This document shows positions 1-11,771 of a DNA stretch of 64,000 bases, in pieces; the stretch's first letter is position 1; each line of letters begins with the position of its first letter. The stretch spans positions 5,755,001 to 5,819,000 of the forward strand of contig CM076151.1 of the NCBI GenBank assembly GCA_038025085.1, written 5' to 3'. The notes under the pieces were generated by a model, which saw only the letters and a list, made by a program, of their open reading frames with translations, was not told where the DNA came from and ran no database searches. Source of the stretch: Tetragonia tetragonoides (taxonomy: Eukaryota > Streptophyta > Magnoliopsida > Caryophyllales > Aizoaceae). A program made the translations under genes and the position numbers.

Positions 1-884
1 AGATCCTCTTGGGTGACCATAGACCCCCCATAGAAATTTGGGCGAAAACGACACCCGGGCCCGGGAAACCGAAAATCAAAGGCTATAATCCACGTTTTTT
101 GGGCTTCCCGGAGGCTCCGGAACGAAGGTTGATATTTTCGCACCACAGCGCAAGGGACACCCCTAGGGAACATGGGAGGCCCCCGGGGTCTGCAAACGGG
201 TCCCCGATAGGCTTGTAAGGGCGTTTATACGGATCACCAATGTAAGGGCCCGAACACCGAAAGCATGGGTGATATCAAAGATCGGGGATCCTGATGACCC
301 TCCCGGGGCACTAAGGGTCCTCTAGGGTCATTATAGACCTCTCAAAGAAGTTTGGGCAAAAATGATACCCGGGCCCCGGGAAGCCGAAAATGTAGGCTAT
401 AATCCACGTTTTTTTGGCTCCCGGGAGGCCCCGGAACGAAGGTGGATATTTTTACACCAGATCGCAAGGGACAACCCTAAGAAACATGGGAGGCCCCGGG
501 TCCGTTATCAGGTCCCTGATAGGCTTGTAAGGGCGTTTCTACGGAATACCAATGTAAAGGCCCGAACACCTAAAGCTTGAGCGATATCGAAGTTCGGGGG
601 CACCGAGGGTCCTTTAAGGTCATGATAGACCTCTTGAAGATGTTTGGGCAAAAATGACACTCGGGCCCCGGGTCCGTTATCAGGTCCCTGATAGGCTTGT
701 AAGGGCGTTTCTACGGAATACCAATGTAAAGGCCCGAACACCTAAAGCTTGAGTGATATCGAAGTTCGGGGGCACCGAGGGTCCTTTAAGGTCATGATAG
801 ACTTCTTGAAGATGTTTGGGCAAAAATGACACTCGGGCCCCGGGAAGCCGAAAACGTAGGCTATAATCCACGTTCTTTTGGCTC
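1..884. repeat. Satellite-like tandem repeat, about 300-bp units
   Basis: About three and a half head-to-tail units start near 1, 306, 605 and 779. Each opens with a block like GGGTCCTCTAGGGTCAT, runs through a GGGCCCGGGAAGCCGAAAA-type block and 'GGCTATAATCCACGTT', and ends with 'GATAGGCTTGTAAGGGCGTT'. The third unit lacks the middle part between the CGGGCCCCGG block and 'GTCCGTTATC'. The last unit stops abruptly at a CT microsatellite. It is GC-rich, unlike its AT-rich surroundings. Short open frames across it repeat with the unit and are not genes. A diverged relative in the opposite orientation lies at about 37118-38005. The family could be a dispersed satellite or an LTR subrepeat; I do not recognise its name. 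Confidence 0.75.
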
Positions 885-926
885 CTCTCTCTCTCTCTCT
901 CTCTCTCCCTCCCCCCCCCCCCCTCT
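885..926. repeat. (CT)n and poly-C microsatellite
   Basis: A run of CT dinucleotides passes into a long C homopolymer and back to CT. It marks the end of the satellite-like block and the start of unique sequence upstream of the NOC4 exons. Confidence 0.9.
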
Positions 927-1171
927 CTTTGTGTGTGCTTGAGCTCTCTGCTTCTTCAGCAAGCATTTAATTTCAATCGTTCTTGGGCTCTTAAGTAAAT
1001 ATTTGTAATGATTTAGTGGTTGCTTCACTTGCTTAGTAATACTTAGCAGCAACTTTGTTAGTGACCCCTGACAGCAACTGGGTCACTGAGGTTTTGCAAT
1101 TCAAAACTACGGGAAAATCACCGGAACGAGATGATAATTATCTGGGTCCCCCTTGTCTAGCTGTTCATGTT

Positions 1172-1173
<2 letters not shown>

Positions 1174-1211
<38 letters not shown>
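1174..1211. repeat. (CT)n microsatellite
   Basis: About 19 uninterrupted CT dinucleotides between the satellite and the first visible NOC4 exon. It could be intronic. Confidence 0.9.
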
Positions 1212-1214
<3 letters not shown>

Positions 1215-1346
1215 TGCTTCTTCTGAGCTTTTTCTTATATATTTCCAAACTGTTTCCATGAAATGAAGCAGTGTCTGATCTCTTGTTACATGTGAAGATC
1301 CTGGAAGCGCTCTGATTGACCTGATATCTAACCGTTAATTATATAG

Positions 1347-4300
1347 GTTTCTTATCTAAAGAAGGTGGTCGTCAGGTGCACTCTAAGCATACAGAAGCCA
1401 AAGATAAACAGGAGAATAGAGAAAAATCAGCCCCAAATGTGAGTGGTTCTTTTGATTTATACCTGGGATTTTGGTGCATGCGGCGTATGTTTTGCTGTTG
1501 ATAATACAACAAAATTGCTAGGGATGTACTACTGTATCTCACATTTTATTCGCAGTATTTACTTTGATTCTAGCCAAGAAAATATTTAAGTTACATTTTG
1601 ATGACACTTGACATTTTGGGTAAATTTTAGTGAGGTATCACGAGGCTTTAGGTGATTTGGCCATACACCTCTGAGTAAGGTCCTTAAAGGCTTAAACCAA
1701 CCAACATAGAAAAACACCCAAACTAACAAAACTTGAAGGGATAAAGAACGGAAAGGCAGAACTTGCTTTTTAATGAGTTTCTTTTCTCATCCTGGCCTTG
1801 GGTGTTTTTATTCCATTTTTGGGAGGGGCGCTTAGAGTGGTAAGTAGCTCTCACGACTCGAATTACACATTCTACTTTGAACGAGATTCTGTTGTACGAT
1901 GATGGTTTTTTAAATGTAGGTAGCTGGTATTGGGTAACCAACAAGTAACGATGTTTATGAACATAAGTACTGATAAAACTGGCGGAACAAAAAAGTACTG
2001 ATAAAGCTGTCTTTGACTGCCTACAGTGCCTAGGCAATATGTAATGTCCAAAATATTCCACCATTATTTCCAGATAAATGTTTTATTTTGTATCTGATAT
2101 ATTGTCCATCTTGTTCTCTATTCCTGTCTCATTAATTTGTCTAGGCAGACTGATGTCGATATGTTAACCCTGATTCACGTGTTAATGCATCCATTGCCGT
2201 GATCCTTAGCTTGAGGCCTCGAACTTTTGCTTTTGTCATGAGTATTTGCAAGCTTCTATTACTTAGTTTTTCCATTGAAGTGCGTTTTTGCTTCTTATAA
2301 TTTAACTTTTGTATTTCTTTAGGGATCTTCCTTGAGCAATGTATCTAAAAGGTTGAAACTCAAATTTACAAAGGCATGGATGTCATTCCTCAGGTTGCCA
2401 CTTCCTCTTGAGGTGTACAAGGAGGTAAGGCTGTCTGGTCCTCTGTAATAATGTTTTCTTGGTATTTTATATGTAATAATTGATGTAAATTTGTGTGTGG
2501 AAGTGCCGAATTTACCATGGTTACTCCAACCCCCTCCCTAGCTGAAGAAAAAATTATAAAAAACTCACCACTCTTCTGGGGACTCGAGCTATATGGTGCC
2601 GCAGGTGGAAATTATACTTGTTCTATCTGTCTTCTATTGCATAAACCCACAGCAAGATTCCGGATTCTATCTTTGGTAGTCAGATCAGATATTGATTTAT
2701 CAGTGGTCTTGTACTCTTGTTGCACGGACATTGTAACCAACACGGAAGTGTCATTTTTCGAAAATACAGGATACAAACACGTATGGCAAGTAAACGACTT
2801 TGAAGTGGTTTTATTTTGTTTTTAAACTAAACTAAATGTGCAGCGGGAAAACTAAAAAAAAATAGCATTTAAAATATTCTAACGCCAGTGATTATCAAAA
2901 TACAAGGCAATAACATCAACACTGTAATTAAAGAAAACATAAACATTTTTTATTTATTTGTTTTTTTTTTAATTTTTAACAAACATCAACAAAGTAGTTT
3001 AAGTCTTTGATTTAAAAAGCGCGCCTCTTAAACACAAGGCGAGGAGAAGCGCAAGCTTCAGCACTTCTACCATCCCAAGCTTCAGCACAAAAGGTGCTCG
3101 CCTCAGGGCGAGGCGAGAGGCATGCTGGGACAGCCTCTTTTTAGACGCCAACTGTCAGTTTGGGATTTAAGAGGGGAACGAAGAAAATTAATTTTATAAA
3201 ACAGACACGTACTCAATTTTTTAGGCCATTTTTGCCCTCCCCCCACGAGTCATGAGTCATGACAGTCAGATCTGGGCTTCTCCCAAATTCTCTCTTTCTC
3301 TACACTTTCAATTTGAAACCCTAGCTTCCTTCTCCGAAATTCTCTCTCTCATAAAGGTACATTGTAACCAAGCCAATATATATCTTACAACCACATGGCA
3401 TAATGCCACTGCATCAGTCACACTATCATGATCTCCCTTGTTTGGCATTGCTAATGTCAGGTTTCAAAAAGAACACTCAGCTTTTCAAGCCTTTGATGGG
3501 ATAAGAGCTTGTAAAATTATTGTTTTAGTACTGAGAAATTTTAGTATACATTTGAAACCATTGGCGAAAGCGATCATTTCATGTTGAAGTTATGGATGCA
3601 AGATTGGACCATCTTTTAATTTCCTGGAGGAAGTTTCTCCAATTTGGTGCTGGTACTAACATAGATGGTGTCAATTTGTCTCTACTTCCTACTTCTATTA
3701 TTTTTTGGTTGGTTAATTATATTTTGGCTGCCTTTATCCCCTTAACCCTTGATCATGTTCAGGTACTTGTCAATCTGCATCAAACAGTCATTCCATATCT
3801 GTCCAATCCTGTCATGTTGTGGTGAGTAGCGTTTTGGAGCCTGTCTCTTCTGGTTTTATTTTTTCCTAAGTTCTATGCTTACTTTGACTGTTTTCGTGGA
3901 CTTGCAGTGACTTCTTGACAAGGTCATATGACATTGGTGGAGTCGTGAGTGTCATGGCTCTGAGTGGACTTTTTGTTCTTATGACGAAGTATGGTTTAGA
4001 ATATCCAAACTTCTATGAGAAGCTCTATGCTCTTCTGATACCTTCTATATTTATGGCAAAACATCGTGCGAAATTCCTTGAGGTGAGGTCCGGTAGTTTG
4101 TGGCACCTTCTTTTCTCTATATAACCACCAAAAATCAAGTCTTGCCTACTGACAGTTTGCAATGCACTTATATCTGTAGCTGCTCGATTCCTGTCTGAAA
4201 TCTCCACTTCTTCCTGCATATTTGGCAGCTGCTTTCTCAAAGAAATTGAGCAGACTCTCTCTAGTAGTCCCTCCTTCTGGTTCACTGGTTATAATAGCCC

Positions 4301-6105
4301 TGATTCACAATCTGCTGCGCAGGCATCCATCAATAAACTGTTTGGTTCATCAGGTAGTCTTTGTCACTATACTTTTCTGTTTCTGCAACTCCAAATGTGT
4401 GAATGTGTTGCTCACATGTGTGCAAATCAGTCGGACATTTTGTTCTATTTTATAAGTAGATGTTTATATAATTTGTATATGTTTCTATCATTCTGCAGTC
4501 TCTTGAGAACCATAGGGGACCATGACGTGAATTTCTGTACTGTATATTATCAACTTCATTTGATTTTGGTTTCTGATTCGGGTGCAGTTTACTGGCTGTC
4601 ACTTTCTTTTAGTGGTGGTTTATTCATCAATGAGGATAGTATTCCACTAGGCTATGCTTGTTTAAGTACTGGCATTGGGAATAATAATAAAAAAAAATAA
4701 GTAAAAAGGCAACCATCATGAAAGTGATAGAAGGAATATACATAGCATGGCTTGCTGAACCAACCTGTATGGCTGTAAATGCTTTTTTGTGCTCGTTTTT
4801 GTTTTCTCTTGGTCACATTCAGCTGTCTGAATTATCAGCTGTTGTTATCAAATTTGCAGTCCATGAGGGGAGGGTTGGATTAGGTTTAGGTAGCTAGTGG
4901 ATTAAGGGTGGGTTGTTGTGAGTTCCCTTTAGATAATTATTTGGCTCCCTAAATTTCTTATACAATGATTATGGGGGTCAAGACTCAAGAGTGTACTAGT
5001 CATTAACTTGAGTTGTTTGAAATTATTTCTTCTATTTCTCAACGTGCTCATGCCATTATCTCTTGACATTCCATATCACATTGTGTTTACTGTTTAGTGA
5101 CTCCAGCTCATTTAATCCATTCTAAATTCATTCAGGAAAATGGTGTAGAAATTAATCAAGATGGCCCAAGATCTGTAGATGAGCCTGTTAGCTCTGGGGA
5201 GAATGCTGGTGTGGTTTCTGATATGGCCAGAGAAGAACAAGGTGTTGATCTTTTCAATGATGAAGAGAGTGATCCTTTGAGGTCAAATGCCATGAGTAAG
5301 CATCTTCAAACTCTTTAGTGCATTAAAGAGTAGGACCTTGGCTTATAATCTCTGTCATCTTGAAGTCTTCCAAGACTACACAGAAAACTGTGAAAAGAAT
5401 CTGTTTTCAGGAAGCAGTACTTAAAAAACTACTTAATCATGGAGATCTTCATAGTCTCTTACTTTCTGCTCACAAATGCTTGCTGTAACACTTGGTACAT
5501 GGAACAGGGAGTTCTCTTTGGGAGGTCGATACACTTTGTCACCACTATTGTCCACCTGTTTCAAGGTACATGTTGCTATTGCCTGGAGTAGATGGTGATA
5601 TTTTTTTATCTTCTTATGTATCCAGTTCTGTGTATGAGTACCCATCTAATGCCGTGCTTTTCTGCTCGTGTCTCTTGGATGTAGATTCGTCTTGTCGCTT
5701 GAGAAAGATTTGACAGTGAGAGCTAAAACTACGGAAGTAACGATCAGTGATTTCAGTTCCGGATCATATACCACAATATTTAAGGACGAGGTAAGATACT
5801 GATATTGTTAAAGTCTATTCAATATTGTAAAAATGTCTCGGACTAGTTTACTTGGTAGTGAACTGCCTTCTATCAAGAAAGATTTCCCTTCCAAAAAGCA
5901 TGCAAAAAAAGAGAAAATTTTCAGTTTAATAGCCCGGGTGTTTTTTCACTCTTTGAACTCCTCAAATTCTTAATTGCAGACAAGACCGCAGAAGTTGAAG
6001 CAAGTCCCTCTTGCATTTTACAAAGCATTACCGACCTCTTTGTTCTCGGAGTCTGATTTCCCTGGCTGGACTTTCAATTCTGATCAAAATAGTGAGACTT
6101 TGTAA
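1347..6105 (+). CDS. NOC4: NOC4-like nucleolar complex protein, 3' nine exons (5' part not visible)
   Basis: Spliced gene for a NOC4/CBF-domain protein, which in other eukaryotes works in the nucleolus with NOP14 in small (40S) subunit assembly. Exons as read: 1347-1438, 2323-2424, 3763-3821, 3908-4082, 4180-4353, 5136-5295, 5508-5565, 5685-5790 and 5980-6105. All introns begin GT and end AG, and the phases join without a break for about 349 residues. Family landmarks in order are AWMSFLRLPLPLEVYKE, SYDIGGVVSVMALSGLF, FYEKLYALL, KHRAKFLELLDSCLKSPLLPAYLAAAF (joined across an intron; read in two pieces), NLLRRHPSIN, SSLWEVDTLCHHYCPPVSR and FPGWTF close to the stop. The acidic stretch in exon 6 (5136-5295) is a typical variable linker. 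Roughly the first 200 or more residues of the family are missing. They lie before the window, or have been displaced by the repeat at 1-884. The first visible exon is lysine-rich and is the least certain. Confidence 0.88.
3018..3135. repeat. GC-rich repeat fragment inside a NOC4 intron
   Basis: A short GC-rich stretch with repeated GAGGCGAG/CTCGCCT-type words and a duplicated CAAGCTTCAGCAC word sits in an otherwise AT-rich intron. It looks like a dispersed short repeat. I cannot assign a family and see no clean terminal repeats. Confidence 0.4.
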
Positions 6106-6307
6106 AAATCTGATTTTTTGAATGTAGGAAAAAAAAAATGTACCCATATCACATTATATGGAGGCCACAAATGATTTCAAAATTCATGTATTGTCTCCAT
6201 ACTGATAATATATGCAGGTAAAATTTCAGTATTAGTTCTGGAGGAAATCTTAGCTTTTCTAATTATGTACGCGATGTGCGCATATCTAGTTGATCAGGTC
6301 TGAATCT

Positions 6308-6932
6308 TAGACCTGGCAAACGGGTCAATCGGATTGGTTTTGGGTCGGCTTAATTTCGGTTCGGGTCTAATTGGGTCGACCTATACTCGGGTACGGGTCG
6401 GGTCAATATCGGATCGGTTTTTGTTTGAAAAGTCGGTTACTTTTGGGTCGGGTTAAAATCGGTTTGTGTCATTTCGGATCGGGTTCGGATACATGTCCGA
6501 ACTGTAGGGTTAATTTCGGGTCACGCTATATTATGAGCCTCTATTCTCAAATTTTCATTCAAATCACCAAATTGGGTTAACACTAAGTAATGTTTAGTGT
6601 ATAATCTTTAAATTCTTTGGTTAAAAAACAATCATTTTCATCAAATAATAGCTGTTAACCAATTTCAGGTTCGATTCATTTTGGTTTCGGGTCATATTCG
6701 GTTTGGGTCAGTTTGAATCAGTTTGCGTTTAGTTCGAATCAAATCGGTTTCGGTTGTGAACGGTTCGGTTTGGGTCAGATTCGGATACGGATCGCCGTCG
6801 GGTCAATAACATTTCGGTTTCGGTTCGGATCATTTCGGATAATTGGTTCTAAATTGGATTGCCGCTATTCGGGTAAATTCGGTTACGGTTTCGAGTCGGG
6901 TAATCGGTTTCGGATCCGGACTGCCAGGTCTA
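6308..6932. mobile_element. hAT-like non-autonomous element with low-complexity interior
   Basis: Begins TAGACCTGGCAAAC and ends GACTGCCAGGTCTA, so the ends form an imperfect inverted repeat of about 12 bp of the kind seen in hAT elements. The interior is strongly strand-biased and consists of degenerate GGGTCGGGTTCGG words plus an AT-rich centre. No transposase frame is present. A GGTCTGA word occurs on both sides, at 6298-6304 and 6933-6939, but the left copy sits 3 bp away from the end, so a target duplication is only suggestive. Two more elements with the same ends are at 7393-7693 and 17429-17698. Confidence 0.6.
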
Positions 6933-7392
6933 GGTCTGATGGAACCTGGGTTCTTGCACCCAGAAGGTGGAAGCCTCGTACTCTGGTAGACTGGTAGTGC
7001 GACGGTAACCATATTCACAATTTCTATCGTCCGAAACTTGGGATACATTAGTCTCATAATTCAGGGTCTTATATTTGGAAGAAGATATTAGGAAAAAAGA
7101 AAAACAATGAAGACTCCTTTCTGAATAGGAAGGATGGTGTTCAAAACGTCATATCCATATTTGATAGAGTATTTATGATTGATCTCCCTTGGTCAACTTT
7201 TTGTTCTCTCATTTTCAGAGTTTCTTAACCTAGGTATGCACCAGATGTATCATGTCTCATACACAGTGGAATTCTTTTCTCGAAAAGAATTGCGGTCCGA
7301 TTCAGTTCTCATCATCTAATAGGAATACCCCACTCTTTGGTAGGGCATCCTTGTATAAAAAAAGAAAACTTTATTTTTTGAAGGATTGTAAC

Positions 7393-7693
7393 TAGAGCTG
7401 GCAAAAATTGACCTGCTTAAGACCGATTGAAACTCGACCCGACAAGGTTTGATCTGCTAATGACCTGAATCCCTGACTTGATCCGAACCCGACCTGCTTA
7501 AGACCCAATCTAAACCAGACCCGATAAGGTTTGACCTGCTATGATCGAACCCCGACCCGACCCGAGACCTAAGTTTGTGAGACAAGAGTTGTTTGACCCG
7601 AAAAACCAACTCGAAATCTACCCGCTAAAGACCCGAAATGACCGACCTGATAGTGACCGACCCGAACCCGACTCGGCCAGTTTGCCAAGTCTA
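7393..7693. mobile_element. hAT-like non-autonomous element, second copy, opposite skew
   Basis: Starts TAGAGCTGGCAAA and ends TTTGCCAAGTCTA. The interior is C/A-rich (CCCGACCCGA, GACCTGCTTAAGACC), the complement-type skew of the 6308 element. The flanks attgtaac (7385-7392) and aatgtaat (7694-7701) agree at 6 of 8 positions, compatible with an old 8-bp hAT target duplication. There is no coding capacity. Confidence 0.55.
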
Positions 7694-7699
7694 AATGTA

Positions 7700-7780
7700 A
7701 TGTTAGGGTAAGACTGCGTACATTCAGACCTCCCCAAATCTTGCTCTCGGTGGGGATCCTTATAGGTTAGTTGTTGTTGG
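7700..7780 (+). mobile_element. Au-type SINE, 3' end fragment
   Basis: The sequence runs AGGGTAAGACTGCGTACATT, then a CCTCCCCAAATC block, a short CTCGGTGGGGATCC hairpin and a GTTGTTGTTGG tail. This order is the hallmark of the 3' half of plant Au SINEs. The tRNA-related 5' half with A and B boxes is absent, so this is a truncated copy. It directly follows the hAT-like element. Confidence 0.65.
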
Positions 7781-8238
7781 ACCATAACGTGTTAGAGATA
7801 TCCTCTCCATGAATAGGCTTGAGACATGGGATTGTATTTCATGAACAAGCCAAAGAACAGCCATAACTCCCCTATGTCTTGGAACGGTAGAATGCAAAAT
7901 TGTGCTGACAGCACTGAACGAAAGTATGTCTTGTTTGTGTAACAGTCCTCACAGAAGGTCAAAAAGTGTGTCAAACAAGTGAGAAAGTCGTCCAATTTTC
8001 CACCTTCAATCAGATTCTATTCAATTTCAATTCTTCTGCATGCTGACAGATGCTGTAGGTAGTGTGAATTTGACCCTTTCTCACACCCTTGTCGTTGTCA
8101 AGCTAATATGTGATATTGTAATCACATTATTAGCTCATTATTGACTTCTTCAAGAGCAAGTGTTTTCTTTGTCACCCACCAGCAACAAAAAAAGCCCTAC
8201 AATATACCCACCCCAACATCAACTTGAAAATTAAGAAA
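7781..8238. other. Intergenic upstream of the NLR pseudogene, no gene recognised
   Basis: No convincing coding frame. The last 200 bp, up to the ATG at 8239, should hold the old promoter and leader of the resistance gene, but I can point to no specific element. A 67-codon minus-strand frame at 7792-7995 has no recognisable family. Confidence 0.5.
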
Positions 8239-11200
8239 ATGGCAGCCATCGGAACAGTGCTATCTGTTGCTCAAACACTTTTGCCGCTCTGGAATGTTCA
8301 GTCCTCAAAGATATATGTTCCATTTTGGGCTACAAGTCTGAACTCGACAACCTCAAGAGCACACTCTCCACTGTCAGGGCTGTGCTCCTCGATGCTGAGG
8401 CCCAGCAGCACGAGCTTGAGCTCTCCAATGAGGCACGAGACTGGGTTGAGAAGCTCAAGGATGCCGTTTATGATGCTGATGATTTGCTCGACAAGTTCAC
8501 CACTCTGGCAGAGCATAAGCAGCTAACTGAGGGTCGTAAAGTCTCCAAACATGCCTTCTTTCACCACTTCCACCAGCTGGGTGTTTCTTACACCATGTCT
8601 TGCGGGATTAAAATATCAGGAAGAAGTTGGACGCTATTGCTAGTGATCATGGTCAGTTCGGATTTACTGTTGACTGCCAATCTGTTAAGAGAAGAAGACA
8701 GGAAACTTGCTCTTACATATATGCAGATAAAGTTATTGGGAGAGAGGATGACACCAAGGTGATAGTAGATATGTTGCTTGATGATAGTGTATAGGGAGAT
8801 GTTTCTTTCCTTACTATTGTGGGTATTGGAGGGTTGGGAAAAACCACTCTTGCGCAACTTGTGTACAATGATGGAAGGGTTAAAAAAATTTTGCTCTGAG
8901 GTTGTGGGCGTGTGTTTCTGATCAAGATAAAGAACGAGTAGACCTGAAGGCTATTCTTGGTAAGATTCTAGCCACTACAAACGAGAAGCATGAAGACCTT
9001 GGACTAGATTGGCTGCAAAGAAAACTTCAAGAAAAGCTAGAGGGAAAGAAGTTCTTGCTTGTTTTAGATGATGTATGGACTGAGGATCGAAATGAATGGC
9101 TTAAGTTGGAAGATGTCTTGATGAGAGGGGGAAGGGGAAGTAGAATTGTGGTAACCACACGTTCAAAAGAGTGCACGAGTTATAGGAAATGGTCCAACAT
9201 ATGAACTACAAGGTTTGTCTAAGGAGAACTCATGGCAATTGTTTGAGATAATGGCATTTGAACAAGTGCAAAGACAAGCAATTCCCCTGGATTTAGTGGC
9301 AATCGGTGAAAAGACTGTTGAAAAATGTGCTTATGTTCCTCTTGCTATAAGAGTGGTTGGAAGCCTGCTATATGGCCAAGGAAAAGCTAAGTGGCTACTA
9401 TTTCAGAAAAACAGATTAGCCATGATTGGAAAAAATCGTATCATACCTGTATTGAAGTTTAATTACCACAATCTTCAATCTCCATTGAGGAGTTGCTTCA
9501 GCTATTCTGCACTATTTCCTATGGGAGTTTTCATAAAGAAGCAGATAGTGATTAGTCTTTGGATGGCACAAGGCTACATTATCCCATTGGATGGTCAAAG
9601 CATAGAGGATGCAGGTGAGGAATATTTCTTAACTTTGCTGCGGAGATGTTTTTTCCAAGATGTACAAAGAGATGAATACAGTGATATGGTAAAATTTAAA
9701 ATCCATGATCTTGCTGAGGAAGTTGTGGGAACAGAGATTTGTACTACAAGTTCTATTACCAACTCAATTGGTAAAAGGACACGCCATCTACTTACAGATC
9801 GTTTCAACGATACCACTGAAAGTGCCACAATAAACCATTTGACTAAGAGCAATATTCGTACAATTTTTTCGAATTGCCCAGCTCTTCTAGGTACATTTGG
9901 TCGGTTACCTGTTACTACAGTACTATCAAACTGGTCATGTTTAAGGGCATTGGACTTGCGTCACTTAGGCATCAAACATTTGCCAGGTAGCATATGTAAA
10001 CTGTTGCATTTAAGGTATCTTGATCTCAGTGGCAACAAAGACCTCGAGATGCTACCCAGTTCGATCACAAAACTGTATAATCTGCAGACTCTGAGATTAG
10101 TGCTCTGCTGGAGCTTGAAAGAGTTGCCACCAGATTTGAGCAAGATGGTCAAACTTAGGCTCTTGGATATAGATGGTTGCTATGGGTTGACTTGCATGCC
10201 TTCAGGCATGGATAGGCTGACTTGCCTTCACAAGCTACCTATGTTTGTAGTTTCTGAGGGATTTTCAAGTTCGGAGCAATGTGTTGGTCAGCTGGAAGAC
10301 ATTAAAACGCTAACAAACCTGCAAGGCCATCTCAATATACGTATCCCGGGAAATTACACATATATTAAGGAAGCTCATAAGGAAGGGAGATATCTAATGA
10401 GCAAAGAGCGTCTCACCAATGTTAACATTCACTGGGGATCTAGTTGGAAGGCTTGGAGAGTTGATTATGAGGAAGCACTGTTGGAAGATCTCCAGCCACA
10501 TCCTAATCTCAAAGGGTTATCGCTGGAGGGGTATGGTGGCAAAAGAATTCCCAGTTGGGCAAGAATAAACAACTTGGGAGTTCTTCTGCCTAATCTTGGA
10601 GGGGTATGGTGGCAAAAGAATTCCCAGTTGGGCAAGAATAAACAACTTGGGAGTTCTTCTGCCTAATCTTGTCACAATCCGCATTCAGAAATGTGCTGGG
10701 TTGCATCACCTGCCATTGTTGGGTACATTGCGTTATTTAAAATCCCTTGGACTTGAAAATTTGCAGAGGTTGGAGTATGTGGAGAATATTAATTTCAGAG
10801 AAGCTTCGGTATCAAGGTCAAGGGAAGCTGAGTTAGCATACTTTCCGTCCCTTGAAGTACTTAAGCTATGTGAGTTGCCTCAGTTGAAAGGATGGTGGAG
10901 AGGGCCAGGATTGGGAGATGATCAGCTCATTGATAGCAGCTGCAATAGAAGTAGCAGGGAGCCTTGTCTGTTGCTATCATTTCCCCAACTTTTAAAACTG
11001 ACTATAACGGACTGCCCTGAATTGACATCTATTCCTTGCTGCCCAACCGTTGAAAGACTTTCTCTCCACCAGTTTAATGGAGCACTGTCAATCATAATTG
11101 GGAGGGATATTTCTTTTCAGTCATTGTCTCTGGATACTAAAAGCGCAAGCCATCCCAAGCTAAGGAAAGTGGAAATCGACAATGTGGGTTACCTAAAAAC

Positions 11201-11771
11201 ATTGCCAATGGGGCATGTTACTGAGATGGAATTGTGTAGAAACAAGCAACTCGAGAGATTGTCAGAAGTAGGGGATGTTTTCAGAAGCTGCTCGTCTTCC
11301 CTAAGATCCCTTGTAATTCGTGACTTTCCAAATCTGAAGTCTCTTTCTGGAGCACTGGAGCACCTCACTGTCTTGGAGTCACTAAGAATACAAGATGCCT
11401 ACCATGTTGAATTTTCTGAAGAGGAAGAGGGAGATGAGGATGGGATGCCCTGGAGGTCCTTGGGTCACAGCCTTCGTTCATTGGAGCTATGGAGCCTTCC
11501 AAAACTGGTGAATCCGCCAAAGGGATTGCACCACTTGACTGCCCTTCAGTCTCTCCAGATTTCGTTGTGTGACAGTTTGCAAGCTATACCGGCATGGATG
11601 GGCTGCTTATCATCTCTCCAATCCCTTAACATGGGGCATTGTCCTGAACTAAAGTCACTTCCTGAAGAAATCTGTGAGCTCACTTCTCTAAAGCAACTCA
11701 AAATATGGGGTTGTCCACTCTTTACTGTCGATGCTTCTATCATCCCACATATTTCAGTTGTCCGCTGCTGA
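8239..11771 (+). pseudogene. CC-NB-LRR (RGA-type) disease resistance gene, multiply disrupted
   Basis: A decayed intracellular immune receptor of the CNL class. The coiled-coil (Rx-N) start at 8239 reads MAAIGTVLSVAQTL, with an EDVID-like DADDLLD. The NB-ARC region keeps a P-loop GIGGLGKTT (8822-8848), kinase-2 FLLVLDDVW, RNBS-B SRIVVTTRS, a GLPLA-like VPLAIRVVGSLL, RNBS-D CFSYSALFP and an MHD-like IHD. Leucine-rich repeats fill the rest up to the TGA at 11769. Lesions: one base missing in the T run at 8279-8282; one missing in the A run at 8610-8613; in-frame TAG at 8792-8794; one missing in the A run at 8882-8888; one extra base (or two missing) near 9165-9190; and a 73-bp tandem duplication that breaks frame at 10598. 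Six lesions make a functional product very unlikely. Apart from these, the gene is a single uninterrupted exon, as is common for RGA-type CNLs. Confidence 0.9.
10525..10670 (+). repeat. Perfect 73-bp tandem duplication in the LRR region
   Basis: Positions 10525-10597 and 10598-10670 are identical. Since 73 is not a multiple of three, reading on from the first copy enters a wrong frame and stops at 10664-10666. The correct LRR frame resumes in the second copy and runs to 11771. The lack of any difference between copies means the event is recent, or kept identical by slippage or gene conversion. Confidence 0.95.

Noticed and set aside
9..871. Several short open frames on both strands in the first 900 bp
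   Set aside because: They repeat with the satellite unit and have no protein character.
1723..2064. 113-codon minus-strand frame
   Set aside because: Lies within a NOC4 intron and resembles no family; composition is that of random AT-rich DNA.
6371..7057. Open frames rich in G, F, R and S in the hAT-like element
   Set aside because: Produced by the GGGTCGGGTTCGG low-complexity sequence.
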